NCBI GenBank assembly: GCA_963974675.1
Contig: CAXBDQ010000002.1
Span: 62,001 to 126,000, forward strand
Source of the DNA: Porticoccus sp963974675
GTDB taxonomy: Bacteria; Pseudomonadota; Gammaproteobacteria; Pseudomonadales; Porticoccaceae
DNA: 64,000 bases
Direction: 5' to 3'
Part shown: piece after piece, positions 25,271-34,700 of the stretch
Position numbering within the stretch: the first letter of the stretch is position 1
Layout: the number at the start of each line of letters is the position of its first letter
The notes under the pieces: model-generated
What the model saw: only the letters and a program-made list of their open reading frames with translations
What the model was told of the DNA's origin: nothing
Databases searched by the model: none
Made by a program: the position numbers and the translations under genes

Positions 25271-26224
25271 ATGGGGACGACGCTCTTCTCGCCCCAGACC
25301 GTCATGACAACAGGTTCACATAGCCGCTTTAATCCTCTTTATATAGGGCGCTTTGCCCCCTCTCCTTCCGGCCCTTTACATTTTGGTTCACTGGTCAGCG
25401 CTTTGGCCAGCTATCTCGATGCCAAAGCAAATCATGGGAAATGGCTTGTACGGATGGAGGATATTGATCCGCCAAGGGAAATGGAGGGTGCCGCTGATAC
25501 GATTCTCCAACAGCTCCAACAACACGGGTTGCACTGGGACGACGAAGTCCTGTATCAGAGTCAACGCAGCAAAGCCTATTTAGCCATCATCGAACAACTG
25601 CAGCAATCAGGCTCTATCTATCCTTGCCAATGCAGCAGGCAACAACTAAAAGATCAAGGCGGAATTCACACTAACCCCTGCCAACAACACAACCCTTCTG
25701 CACCGTCAGCGCTGCGACTTTCTATTTCAAGCAATAGCCAAATTAAATTCGATGACCTATTCCAGGGTTCTCAACAACAAGATATTCAATGTGAAGTAGG
25801 CGACATGGTGCTGTACCGTAAAGAGGGCCTATTTGCCTATCAACTAGCCGTGGTAATTGATGACGCCTTCCAACAGATTACCCATGTTATCCGAGGCAGT
25901 GATTTACTGGACTCAACGCCCAGGCAAATTTATTTACAACAGATTCTGAAATTACCAACACCATACTATGGCCACATCCCGGTCGCGATTCATAAAGAAG
26001 GGGGGAAACTCAGCAAGCAAAATTTAGCCCTCCCCATAGATAACCACATCGCCCCTGAAAACCTAGCTGCAGCCATACACTGGTTGGGATTGCCTTTACC
26101 TGAGAGATTACTGCGCCCTACCAAGTCACCTCTTTCCCAATGTGATGAACTGCTGGCATGGGCAACAGAACACTGGCAGCGAGAGCAAATCCCCGCCGTC
26201 ATGGAGAAGCTTGCATCCAGTTAA
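25271..26224 (+). CDS. gluQ: Glutamyl-Q tRNA(Asp) synthetase
   Basis: A 317-residue truncated glutamyl-tRNA synthetase homologue lacking the anticodon-binding domain. It glutamylates queuosine at position 34 of tRNA(Asp). The nucleotide motif is RFAPSPSGPLHFGSL near residue 30, with KLSKQN as the KMSKS-like motif. A zinc ligand set starts with CQCSRQQ near 120. A later start at ATG 25304 is possible. The 74-bp gap to the next gene is too short for the sensor kinase cbrA, which occupies this place in Pseudomonas. Confidence 0.93.
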   Translation: MGTTLFSPQTVMTTGSHSRFNPLYIGRFAPSPSGPLHFGSLVSALASYLDAKANHGKWLVRMEDIDPPREMEGAADTILQQLQQHGLHWDDEVLYQSQRSKAYLAIIEQLQQSGSIYPCQCSRQQLKDQGGIHTNPCQQHNPSAPSALRLSISSNSQIKFDDLFQGSQQQDIQCEVGDMVLYRKEGLFAYQLAVVIDDAFQQITHVIRGSDLLDSTPRQIYLQQILKLPTPYYGHIPVAIHKEGGKLSKQNLALPIDNHIAPENLAAAIHWLGLPLPERLLRPTKSPLSQCDELLAWATEHWQREQIPAVMEKLASS

Positions 26225-26298
26225 TTTCAAGGTAACACTGTGCACTTAATCAAACCGTCTCAGTCTTTCATCAACGCTTGATTTACCAGAGGCTAATA

Positions 26299-27633
26299 AT
26301 GGAAAAAATCCTGATTATCGAAGACGAAGATGCTGTTCGCGTCTCGCTTCGAAAACTGCTTGAGTATCACGGCTTTGAAACACGCGAAGCCTGTAATATA
26401 CAAAAGGCACAGGATACTTTCGAACTATCAGATTTTTCACTGGTCATCGCTGAGGACGACACAGATCTTATTCAATTGGCCCGCCCTACACCAGTATTGA
26501 TAACAAGCCATTCTCCCAACGTGAAAGCCGCCGTTGAAGTTATGCGTAAGGGCGCTGCTGACTATATCTCCAAACCGCTGAACGATGATGAACTCATATC
26601 GGCTGTTAAGCGCATTATAAGCACCCCCAAATCACGCAACACACTGGCGGTCACCCACGACATGATTGGCTCTTGCCAGTCAATGAAGCAAGTCTTTAAT
26701 ATTATTAACAAAGTGGCCATGACCGATGCCACGGTGTTAATTCATGGTGAAACAGGCACAGGAAAGGAGCTAGCCGCCAACGCGATTCACAATGAAAGCA
26801 AGCGCGCCAAACTACAACTGATTTGCGTAAACTGTGCAGCCATTCCAGAAAACTTAATTGAGGCCGAACTTTTCGGCCACGAGAAGGGTGCGTTCACTGG
26901 AGCCACCGAGGCGCGCAAAGGTCTGGTTGCAGCAGCAGACAAAGGAACTTTGTTTTTAGATGAAGTGGGAGAATTACCCCTTGAGGCACAAGCAAGATTG
27001 CTTCGAGTGCTACAGGAACAGGAGGTGCGCCCCATTGGCTCAGTAATATCACGAAAAGTCGATATTCGACTGGTAGCCGCAACTCACCGAAATCTGAAAA
27101 AATTATGCGAACAAGGTCTCTTCCGAGAAGACCTCTTTTACCGAATCAATGTGGTTAATCTGGACTTGCCCCCCCTAAGAGACCGCAACAAAGATCTTCT
27201 GGATATAGCAGAGGCGCTACTCCAAAAACAGTGTAAAAAATTGAACAAATACCACCTTATCCTAGGACCGGATGCTATTCAGGCAATACTCACCTATCGC
27301 TGGCCAGGCAACATTCGAGAGCTAGAAAATTCTATGGAGCGAGCAGCCATTCTCTGTGATGACAATGGACGCATCACCCATGACTTATTAGGCATAAAGT
27401 TACCGTCGATCGACAGGGATGAAGCTAAAATAAAACCCCACCCAACCCATATTAAGCATATCAATACAGATCCCCCTGAGGGGTTATCGCTGGAAGACTA
27501 TTTCACTCAATTTGTTCTGGAAAACCAGGAGGCCATGAGTGAAACAGAGATTGCACAAAAACTGGGAATTAGTCGTAAATGTCTCTGGGAGCGTCGCCAT
27601 AAACTGGGAATCCCTCGAAAAATGGCCCAATAA
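26299..27633 (+). CDS. cbrB: CbrB-type sigma-54 activator with degenerate receiver domain
   Basis: From the ATG at 26299 (AGAGG 6 bases upstream) the protein has 444 residues. The receiver-like domain (1-105) keeps the acidic pocket IIEDED, the Thr/Ser of LITS and the lysine of SKP. Where the phosphoacceptor Asp and its loop should be, there is VIAEDDTDLIQL: Glu at the acceptor place and a loop shortened by about six residues. The AAA+ domain has GETGTGKE (150-157), GAFTGA (197-202) that contacts sigma-54, and LFLDEVGE. The Fis-type helix-turn-helix ends ISRKCLWERRHKLGIPRK, very like Pseudomonas CbrB. Gene order dksA-gluQ-x-pcnB also fits CbrB. cbrA is missing, so control must be non-canonical. 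Confidence 0.85.
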   Translation: MEKILIIEDEDAVRVSLRKLLEYHGFETREACNIQKAQDTFELSDFSLVIAEDDTDLIQLARPTPVLITSHSPNVKAAVEVMRKGAADYISKPLNDDELISAVKRIISTPKSRNTLAVTHDMIGSCQSMKQVFNIINKVAMTDATVLIHGETGTGKELAANAIHNESKRAKLQLICVNCAAIPENLIEAELFGHEKGAFTGATEARKGLVAAADKGTLFLDEVGELPLEAQARLLRVLQEQEVRPIGSVISRKVDIRLVAATHRNLKKLCEQGLFREDLFYRINVVNLDLPPLRDRNKDLLDIAEALLQKQCKKLNKYHLILGPDAIQAILTYRWPGNIRELENSMERAAILCDDNGRITHDLLGIKLPSIDRDEAKIKPHPTHIKHINTDPPEGLSLEDYFTQFVLENQEAMSETEIAQKLGISRKCLWERRHKLGIPRKMAQ

Positions 27634-27664
27634 ACACTATCTTTTATTCTACCCTGTTCTTCAT

Positions 27665-27704
27665 TGTTACCAATATAAACCTCTATATGAGTAGATAAGT
27701 AACA
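27665..27704 (+). promoter_or_regulatory. Candidate CbrB upstream activating site (TGTTAC...GTAACA dyad)
   Basis: TGTTAC at 27665-27670 and GTAACA at 27699-27704 form a perfect 6-bp dyad, centres 34 bp apart. They lie about 100-139 bases upstream of the predicted sigma-54 start, the normal enhancer distance. From memory, TGTTAC/GTAACA half-sites are those reported for CbrB in Pseudomonas; spacing there may differ. Confidence 0.55.
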
Positions 27705-27777
27705 CTACTACTGCTTTCTTATACTTTAAATAACTCAAAGATCTATAACCATATGTTTTTTATGGGTTTTAGGTTTT

Positions 27778-27793
27778 TGGCATACTTTGTGCT
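27778..27793 (+). promoter_or_regulatory. Sigma-54 promoter of the CrcZ-like RNA
   Basis: TGGCATACTTTGTGCT keeps the invariant GG-N10-GC spacing and differs from TGGCAC-N5-TTGCT at two positions. The predicted start is near 27804. It sits 145 bases after the cbrB stop. Confidence 0.75.
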
Positions 27794-27803
27794 CTACTTA
27801 CAC

Positions 27804-27932
27804 CTGAAACAAAGATAATAAAAATAAATAATAAAAATAATATTGGATGGATTGCTAGCGGGTTGATATGGGGATTAGCCTCGACACCTATAGCCTATGG
27901 GATACAGGGGAAGCCTCAGGGCTTCCCTTTTT
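27804..27932 (+). ncRNA. Predicted CrcZ-like Hfq-sequestering small RNA
   Basis: The interval between a sigma-54 promoter and an intrinsic terminator holds no credible protein gene. Its 5' part contains a perfect 13-bp tandem repeat of ATAATAAAAATAA (27815-27827, 27828-27840). Each copy supplies consecutive ARN triplets (AAU-AAA-AAU), the ligand of the Hfq distal face and the AAnAAnAA motif recognised in catabolite-repression targets. Location between cbrB and pcnB is where crcZ lies in Pseudomonas. About 129 nt is shorter than Pseudomonas CrcZ (roughly 400 nt). Inferred role: titrate Hfq (and Crc, if present) away from target mRNAs when the CbrB homologue is active. Confidence 0.65.
27908..27932 (+). 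terminator. Intrinsic terminator of the CrcZ-like RNA
   Basis: GGGAAGCC and GGCTTCCC form a perfect 8-bp stem with a TCAG loop, followed by TTTTT at 27928-27932. It ends 101 bases before pcnB. Confidence 0.9.
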
Positions 27933-28033
27933 AATGTCAAAATTAACCGGCCAACCATAAAAAGTCTTTTGCAAATCCCTATGCTAGAATCGCTTCTTTC
28001 GCGGACAACCACGGCAGCTGTGATACTCAAATA

Positions 28034-29389
28034 ATGCTAAAAAGACTCTCTAATATTTTCAGGAGAAGCACCCCCACCACCCCAAATGGACCCAAAACAC
28101 TTCGTTCTGGACAACATGACCTATCACCTCAAAAAATAAGTTCTGGCGCAAGAAAGGTTGTAGAACAACTGAGCAATGACGGCTACGATGCTTATTTAGT
28201 AGGTGGCTGTGTTCGTGACTTAATGATGGATCTTAAACCCAAAGACTTTGATGTAGCCACCGATGCAACCCCAGAACAGGTTAAACAGCTGTTTAGGCGT
28301 TCTCGCATTGTTGGCCGACGGTTTCAGATTGTCCATGTAAGAATGGGATCGGAAATCATTGAGGTCACCACCTTTCGCGCTCACCACACAGACAAAAAAA
28401 ATCACCGAGAGAAGTCTCAACACTCAGCCAAGGGAATGCTATTACGAGACAATATGTTTGGCTCAATTGACGAAGATGCCAGTCGCCGCGACTTCACTAT
28501 GAATGCATTCTATTACCACCCTCAAGATAATAGTGTCTACGACTACGCCAACGGATTGCCCGACATAGAACAAAGGCTCGTGCGTATTATTGGCAACCCT
28601 GCTGACCGCTATAAAGAAGATCCCGTCAGAATGCTACGGGCACTACGTTTTGCCGCCAAACTAGGCTTTAAAATTGAGCACAACACGGCGAACGCCATCG
28701 GCACAACCCACCAATTACTGGCAGATATTCCACCGGCAAGATTATATGATGAAGTACTAAAACTATTGATGAATGGCCAAGCGCTGGCAACTTTTCAGTT
28801 ACTCCGTCAGTACCAACTATTTGGCATTTTATTCCCCGCTACAGAAGCAGCCCTATCCAATGACCCGGGCTATTACCTAAAATTTATTGAACAAGCACTG
28901 ACCAATACGGACAAGCGCATTCGCCGCGAAAAGCGCGTAACTCCGGCTTTTCTATTTGCAGCATTACTTTGGCCTGCGCTCAAAGAAAGTGAGAAAAAAT
29001 TTCTACAACAAGGTGACTCACCCCTCTATTCCTTACAAGCAGCAGCTGGAGAAGTTACCACTCGCCAGTGTCAACGAGTGGCTATACCTCGTCGCTTCAC
29101 GCTTCCCATGCGAGAAATTTGGGAGCTTCAATGTCGTCTGCCGCGCCGTGCAGGCAATCAGGCTTTCCGACTATTGGAAAACAAACGTTTTCGTGCCGGC
29201 TATGACTTCCTATTATTACGAGAAGATGTCGGGGAAATTGAGCCAGGACTCGGTCAATGGTGGACAACTTTTCAGGAAGTAGAAGAAAGTAAACAACAAG
29301 AAATGGTCAGTGCTATACAGCTGCCCAAAAAGAAACCCCGTAGACGTCGCAAAAAGTCCGCCCAACCCAAACAACCGAGTCATGACTGA
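28034..29389 (+). CDS. pcnB: Poly(A) polymerase I
   Basis: A 451-residue nucleotidyltransferase of the class II CCA-adding/poly(A) polymerase superfamily. The catalytic motif is VGGCVRDLMMDLKPKDFDVAT near residue 60 (GG and D-x-D). RRRDFTMNAF-type motif appears as SRRDFTMNAFYY, and RMLRALRFAAKLGF follows. The basic C-terminal tail (KKKPRRRRKK) is typical of PcnB and separates it from CCA-adding enzymes. PcnB adds 3' poly(A) tails that speed RNA decay. Its stop overlaps the folK start by 8 bases. Confidence 0.95.
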   Translation: MLKRLSNIFRRSTPTTPNGPKTLRSGQHDLSPQKISSGARKVVEQLSNDGYDAYLVGGCVRDLMMDLKPKDFDVATDATPEQVKQLFRRSRIVGRRFQIVHVRMGSEIIEVTTFRAHHTDKKNHREKSQHSAKGMLLRDNMFGSIDEDASRRDFTMNAFYYHPQDNSVYDYANGLPDIEQRLVRIIGNPADRYKEDPVRMLRALRFAAKLGFKIEHNTANAIGTTHQLLADIPPARLYDEVLKLLMNGQALATFQLLRQYQLFGILFPATEAALSNDPGYYLKFIEQALTNTDKRIRREKRVTPAFLFAALLWPALKESEKKFLQQGDSPLYSLQAAAGEVTTRQCQRVAIPRRFTLPMREIWELQCRLPRRAGNQAFRLLENKRFRAGYDFLLLREDVGEIEPGLGQWWTTFQEVEESKQQEMVSAIQLPKKKPRRRRKKSAQPKQPSHD

Positions 29390-29894
29390 AACCGCCTATA
29401 TTTCTCTTGGCAGTAACCTAGGTAGCCCACAAAAACAGGTACTTACAGCCATAACAGCGCTCAAGCACCTCACCGACACCAAGGTAACAGCAGTTTCACA
29501 CTGGTATCGCAGCTTACCCATGGGGCCACAAGACCAGCCTGATTACATCAACGGTGTTGCTGAACTTTATACTGAGTTAAGTGCAGTAGAGTTATTGCGC
29601 GCGCTGCAAAAAATAGAAAACAACCACCACAGAAAAAGACTCAAACACTGGGGGCCGCGCACACTAGACCTGGATATCCTGCTTTACGGTTCACAGGTCA
29701 TTAATCAACATAATTTAAAGGTACCCCATCCCGGTATGACGACACGTAATTTTGTATTAACCCCCCTGGCAGACATCGCTCCTGAATTAGTATTACCTGA
29801 TGGAACCCACCTCTCAACACTCTTGGAAATTTGTCCCCCAGAAGGTATCGTGCGCCTCACATCAGGAGATATCAGTGAAACAACTGGCCAATGA
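29382..29894 (+). CDS. folK: 2-amino-4-hydroxy-6-hydroxymethyldihydropteridine diphosphokinase
   Basis: The ATG at 29382 gives 170 residues beginning MTETAYISLGSNLG, the family start. GPRTLDLDILLYG is the signature that binds ATP and magnesium, and VPHPGM follows. The enzyme transfers pyrophosphate from ATP to the pterin in folate synthesis. It overlaps pcnB upstream and the deoxynucleoside kinase gene downstream by 20 bases, so translation of all three is coupled. Confidence 0.95.
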   Translation: MTETAYISLGSNLGSPQKQVLTAITALKHLTDTKVTAVSHWYRSLPMGPQDQPDYINGVAELYTELSAVELLRALQKIENNHHRKRLKHWGPRTLDLDILLYGSQVINQHNLKVPHPGMTTRNFVLTPLADIAPELVLPDGTHLSTLLEICPPEGIVRLTSGDISETTGQ

Positions 29895-30561
29895 CCTGCC
29901 CTTAGAGCTTGAGAGCGCCCAACTACCCAGATTTATCGCTGTGGAAGGTCCCATTGGTGTAGGTAAAACAACGTTGGCCAAGCGACTGGCAAACAGCTTC
30001 AATTACGAAACACTGCTTGAGCAAGCAGAAGACAACCCCTTTCTAGAGCGCTTTTATCAAGATCCTAGAGCGGGAGCGTTACCTACCCAACTCTATTTCC
30101 TGTTCCAGAGAGCCAGACAAATTCAGGAAATTCGCCAAGGCGACATGTTTCAACAAGTTCAGGTTGCAGACTTTCTCATCGAAAAAGATCAACTATTTGC
30201 CCGGGTAACATTGGATGATGAAGAATTAAAATTGTACCAAACTGTTTATCAGCAATTGACCATTGATGCACCAAAGCCGGACTTGGTGGTTTACCTCCAA
30301 GCACCCACCGACGTTTTATTGGAACGAGTACAACGCCGGGGCATTCAAAGCGAAAAATTGATCGAAGCGGATTACCTCCGCCAGCTAAACGATGCCTATA
30401 CCCAATTTTTTTATTATTACGATGACGCGCCATTATTAATTGTCAACGCCACAGATATTGACCTTGCTAACAATGAACAGGACTACCTCAACCTGGTGGC
30501 CTATATGCTTGGTATTAAATCTGGACGCCATTATTACAACCCCAGCGCCTCTCTTAACTAG
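29875..30561 (+). CDS. Deoxynucleoside kinase (dNK family)
   Basis: Starting at GTG 29875 (AGGAG 6 bases upstream) the protein has 228 residues. FIAVEGPIGVGKTTLAKRL is the P-loop near residue 20. EDNPFLERFY, QLYFLFQRARQI and a DRI-like LIEKDQLFA motif follow, then the arginine lid LLERVQRRG. It resembles deoxyadenosine/deoxycytidine/deoxyguanosine kinases that salvage deoxynucleosides. This gene lies between folK and panB in several marine gammaproteobacteria and Pseudomonas. Substrate choice cannot be read. Confidence 0.9.
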   Translation: MKQLANDLPLELESAQLPRFIAVEGPIGVGKTTLAKRLANSFNYETLLEQAEDNPFLERFYQDPRAGALPTQLYFLFQRARQIQEIRQGDMFQQVQVADFLIEKDQLFARVTLDDEELKLYQTVYQQLTIDAPKPDLVVYLQAPTDVLLERVQRRGIQSEKLIEADYLRQLNDAYTQFFYYYDDAPLLIVNATDIDLANNEQDYLNLVAYMLGIKSGRHYYNPSASLN

Positions 30562-30607
30562 CAACCCCACAAAATTTGCTCTAATCGGCGCTAACAGGAT
30601 ACCCGTC

Positions 30608-31402
30608 ATGGACACAGTAACCATCAATACCCTGAATACACTAAAACAGGAAGGCAAAAAATTCCCGGTTATCACGGCCTACGACGCATCCTTTTCAAGG
30701 CTCGCTGAAAATGCAGGGATTGAAGTCGTTCTGGTTGGGGATTCTTTAGGTAATGTGATTCAGGGTCATAGCAGCACTGTTCCTGTCAACATGGACCATA
30801 TGATCTATCACGTTCAGGCCGTGCATCGCGGCAACAACAAGTCGTTGATTATTGCCGATCTTCCTTTTATGGCCTACGCCACTGAAGAGCAAACCATGGC
30901 AAATGCTGCGCTACTGATGCAGGCCGGTGCCCATATGGTAAAACTGGAGGGAGGAGCCTGGCTGGAAGCATCGATACAGAAGCTCAGTGCGCGGGGTATT
31001 CCCAGCTGCGGACATTTGGGACTAACTCCGCAATCAGTAAATAAGTTCGGGGGGTACAAAGTGCAGGGGCGCACCCACGAGGCCGCTGAAAAAATGATTC
31101 AGGATGCCCAGCTACTGGAACAAGCCGGTATCGACCTACTGGTTCTTGAATGCGTCCCTACACCCCTAGCGAGTCAGATCACCCGTGCATTAAGTATCCC
31201 TGTAATCGGCATTGGTGCGGGGCCAAACACGGATGCCCAGGTACTCGTCATATACGATCTATTAGGGCTTTCACCACGCCAACCTAAATTTGCAAAAAAC
31301 TTCCTGACGGAAACAGCCAATATAGAGGCTGCTCTTAAGTCTTATGCCGACGAGGTTAGATGCGGGCTTTTCCCAGAGTTTAAACATGGATTTCAGTCGT
31401 AA
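30608..31402 (+). CDS. panB: 3-methyl-2-oxobutanoate hydroxymethyltransferase
   Basis: The ATG at 30608 gives 264 residues. VTAYDASFSRLAE-type opening is present as ITAYDASFSRLAE, then VGDSLGNVIQGH (metal-binding Asp) and GHLGLTPQSVNK. PanB makes ketopantoate from ketoisovalerate and methylene-tetrahydrofolate, the first step to pantothenate and CoA. panC, the usual next gene, is not downstream: a 346-bp repeat-bearing gap and a sensor kinase follow. Either panC is elsewhere or the operon was split. Confidence 0.96.
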   Translation: MDTVTINTLNTLKQEGKKFPVITAYDASFSRLAENAGIEVVLVGDSLGNVIQGHSSTVPVNMDHMIYHVQAVHRGNNKSLIIADLPFMAYATEEQTMANAALLMQAGAHMVKLEGGAWLEASIQKLSARGIPSCGHLGLTPQSVNKFGGYKVQGRTHEAAEKMIQDAQLLEQAGIDLLVLECVPTPLASQITRALSIPVIGIGAGPNTDAQVLVIYDLLGLSPRQPKFAKNFLTETANIEAALKSYADEVRCGLFPEFKHGFQS

Positions 31403-31556
31403 TTTTTACATGATGAATGATTTAACTGACCCATTTCACAGAGTCATTCTGTTCAGAAAATTGATTTTTTCTATGTTCTGCTCACTATACCGACAAACCC
31501 TTAACCCTCAGAAAAAACACACTTTTTCCAACAATCTCAAGTGTAAAATGTACGAA

Positions 31557-31622
31557 CAAATCACTATTAATTTTGTATAAAAGGACTACCAAATCACTGT
31601 TAATTTTGTATAAAAGGGCTAC
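31557..31622 (+). repeat. 33-bp tandem repeat upstream of the hybrid kinase
   Basis: Units 31557-31589 and 31590-31622 differ at two positions. Each contains a TTAATTTTGTATAAAA core that looks like a -10 region, so a promoter element may be duplicated. The 31403-31748 gap otherwise holds only a second, adjacent repeat. Confidence 0.9.
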
Positions 31623-31626
31623 ACTG

Positions 31627-31662
31627 ATAGCCATAGATAAAAAAATAGCCATAGATAAAAAA
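31627..31662 (+). repeat. 18-bp perfect tandem repeat upstream of the hybrid kinase
   Basis: ATAGCCATAGATAAAAAA occurs twice head to tail (31627-31644 and 31645-31662), starting 4 bases after the 33-bp repeat pair. Both arrays lie within 190 bases of the kinase start. Confidence 0.9.
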
Positions 31663-31748
31663 TATAACAATAATAAAAGATGTACCGGCAGAAAGTATTC
31701 AATTGGTTACACGGATTTCCAGCCATTTACCAAAGCCAAAGGTCATTA

Positions 31749-34700
31749 ATGACAAGTGACAAAAGGAACCAAAGTCTCCAGTCTTTTGATAATACGGGAA
31801 ACAGCTCGACTGTGGTCACTCAAGCCATTGTCACGATCGCTGTTATTATTGTGCTTTTACTGGTCTCTATCCAAATCCTAAAAAGCAAATTTAGAGATGA
31901 AATCAGTGCTTCCCTAAAAAATATTTTAAGTATCACTGAAGCAGGATTTGTGCATGAGAAAGAGACACAGCTTCGTATTATCCAACTCCATGCCCAATCA
32001 GATGAAGTAGTACAAACTACCGAACAACTCCTAGCCGAACAAACGACAAACCAAGAACTCAACAAGTCTATGCGTGCACAAGCTGCTCCTCTGAATCAGT
32101 TGCGCCATTATTTTAGTGCAAGCTTGTCAGAGGGAGGGCATCTCGATTTTTATATTATTTCACCAGAAAATATCACTATCGCCTCGTCCCGCAATCAGGA
32201 GATAGGTAAAAAAACACATCTAACTGCACAACCTGACATCCTAGAAAAAATGTGGTCTGGACAGGCTATGCTGACAAAAATGCAGCACAGCAACACCCAA
32301 ATTGTCGATCAATATGGCCACACTATCGCTAACCCTGCAATCCTATTTTCTGGTGCACCCATACGCAACAGTAACAATGACATTATTGCGCTGCTAGCCT
32401 TGAGAATTAACCCCTATAACGAACTGTTTCCGCTACTAGAAAAAGAACACCGTGGTAAAACGGGGGAAGCCTACGTCTTTGATAAAAATGGCACCATACT
32501 GAGTTTCAGCCATTTTGAAAAAATCCCGATGAAAACACGCCCAGAAGCCGACCCAATCAAGCACTCGGTATCAGAACAAGCGACAAACCCCATTCTGGCG
32601 GAGATAACAAACAGTGCCACCAATATAGAATCCGGGGGGAACTTTATTGAAGGCTACCAAAACTATCGAGGTATGAAAGTCGTCGGCGCATGGCGCTGGT
32701 TTCCTGAAATAGACATGGGTATCGCAACAGAACAGAACCTAAGCGATGCCTACAGCACTTACTTCTTTACCCGCAACCTTGCTCTCCTCGTCGGTGTTAT
32801 TGGTTGTATTGTGACCTTGTTTTATTACGGCGTCCCATACCTCCGAAGACGAAATACTGTCTCATTACAGGTCTACTTGGACGCAATCTATAAAACATCC
32901 CGTGACGCCCTAATTGTTATCGATGAATACGGTATTATTCAACATTCCAACCCATCAACAGAAAAGATGTTTGGGTACCCCGTCAATGAGCTGACGGGGA
33001 AAAATATTAACCTATTAATGCCCGAGCCTTTCCGCAGCCATCATGATGGTTACCTCGAACGCTTTCGAAAATCTCAGCATACCTCCGGCAAACAAACTCC
33101 TTCGGTGATTAACTTCACACGTGAATTGAGCGGTATTAAAGCTGATGGAACGGTGTTTTCCATAGAACTCTGTGTCATGCAACTGAATTTAATCGGTAAG
33201 AGATATCTCGTCGGCTGTATCCAAGACATTTCAGAACGTGTACTGGCTGAAGTTGCCGTAAAAGACAGTAGGCTTCATTTAAAAAATGTATTCAAACATG
33301 CGCCCATAGGCACATGGGAATGGCGTCTTGACACCAAAAAAATAACCCACAGCGGTTATACCGCAAGAGCATATGGCCTAGAAGAACAGTTCCCATTAGA
33401 ACAAATCACCTCATCCGATGACACCAAATTTAAAAACAATGTTCACCCTGAAGATCGGGATATTCTGAAAAATGCGGTAAAACAAGCCCACAACACAGAC
33501 AACACTGTCAACATTGAATACCGTGTTGTCTGGCCTGATCAAACGGTGCACTGGATTCATACAGAAGGCAGTGTATTTTTTGACGAGGAAAAAAGACCTA
33601 TCGGAACAATGGGTATTGTTCAAGACATCACCGAACGGAAACAACTGGAAAGAGAAATACAAGAGGCTGAAAGTGTTCTAGTGGAAACGAAAAACAACCT
33701 CGTTAATATTCTAGATACCGCGCCCGTCAATATCTTCATTAAAAACCTCAAGGGGGAGTACACCTTTGTCAATCAAGCTTGGGAAAAATGTCTAAATAAA
33801 AAAGCTGAAGACGTGATGGGTAAAACCGTCTTTGATATTCTCCCAGACAAAACGGCCCAAGGCTTTCACAACAACCAACAACTGGTCATAGATACCCAAG
33901 AAGCCGTGCAGCTGGAAGAAGAATTCATCAATACTGATGGACAATACACTGCCTTTATGACAAACCTGTTCCCACTAAAAGATACCGATGGGAAAATTTA
34001 TGCCATAGGAGGTTGGTCATCAATTATTACCGAAATGAAAAAGGCACATAAAGAGCTTGAAGACGCCCGACGGGATGCCGATGCCTCTAATCAGGCAAAA
34101 TCCTATTTCCTCGCAGCGATGAGCCATGAAATCAGAACACCCATGAATGGTGTTGTCGGTATTATCGACGTGCTTCGTTACACCACGCTTAATGAGCAGC
34201 AGCAACAGTTAGTAAAAACCATCAATGACTCTGCGCTTTCTCTGCTCGCGATTATTGATGGCATCCTCGACTTTTCTAAGGTTGATGCTGGGAAAATCGT
34301 ACTTGAAGAAATCCCCATTTCCCTAGAACAAATTGTGGATAGTGTGGGTGAAACACTGCTGCCCCTATCTGCCAAAAAAGGGATTGAACTCATCACCTAT
34401 TGTGAACCGAATTTACCTGATTTTTACGGAGATGCCACTCGAATTCGACAAATCCTGTACAACCTTGGTGGCAACGCCATCAAGTTTACAGGGAATGAAT
34501 CAAATAAAAGAGGTCGAGTCGTCATCCGATGCGAACAGGCCAATATGTCCTCTGATGACGGCACCGTACAGTTAAATATGAGTATTGAAGATAATGGTAT
34601 CGGTATATCAGCAGAGTTACAAAAAACCTTATTCAACCCTTTTTCTCAGGCAGAAGCTTCGACAACACGAGAATATGGTGGCACAGGGCTTGGCTTGGCT

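Noticed and set aside
27868..27960. 30-codon frame starting ATG inside the CrcZ-like RNA
   Set aside because: It reads through the terminator hairpin, has no ribosome binding site fit to the start and no recognisable product.
31557..31662. Tandem repeats as a CRISPR array
   Set aside because: Repeats are directly adjacent with no spacers and only two copies each; no cas genes are near.
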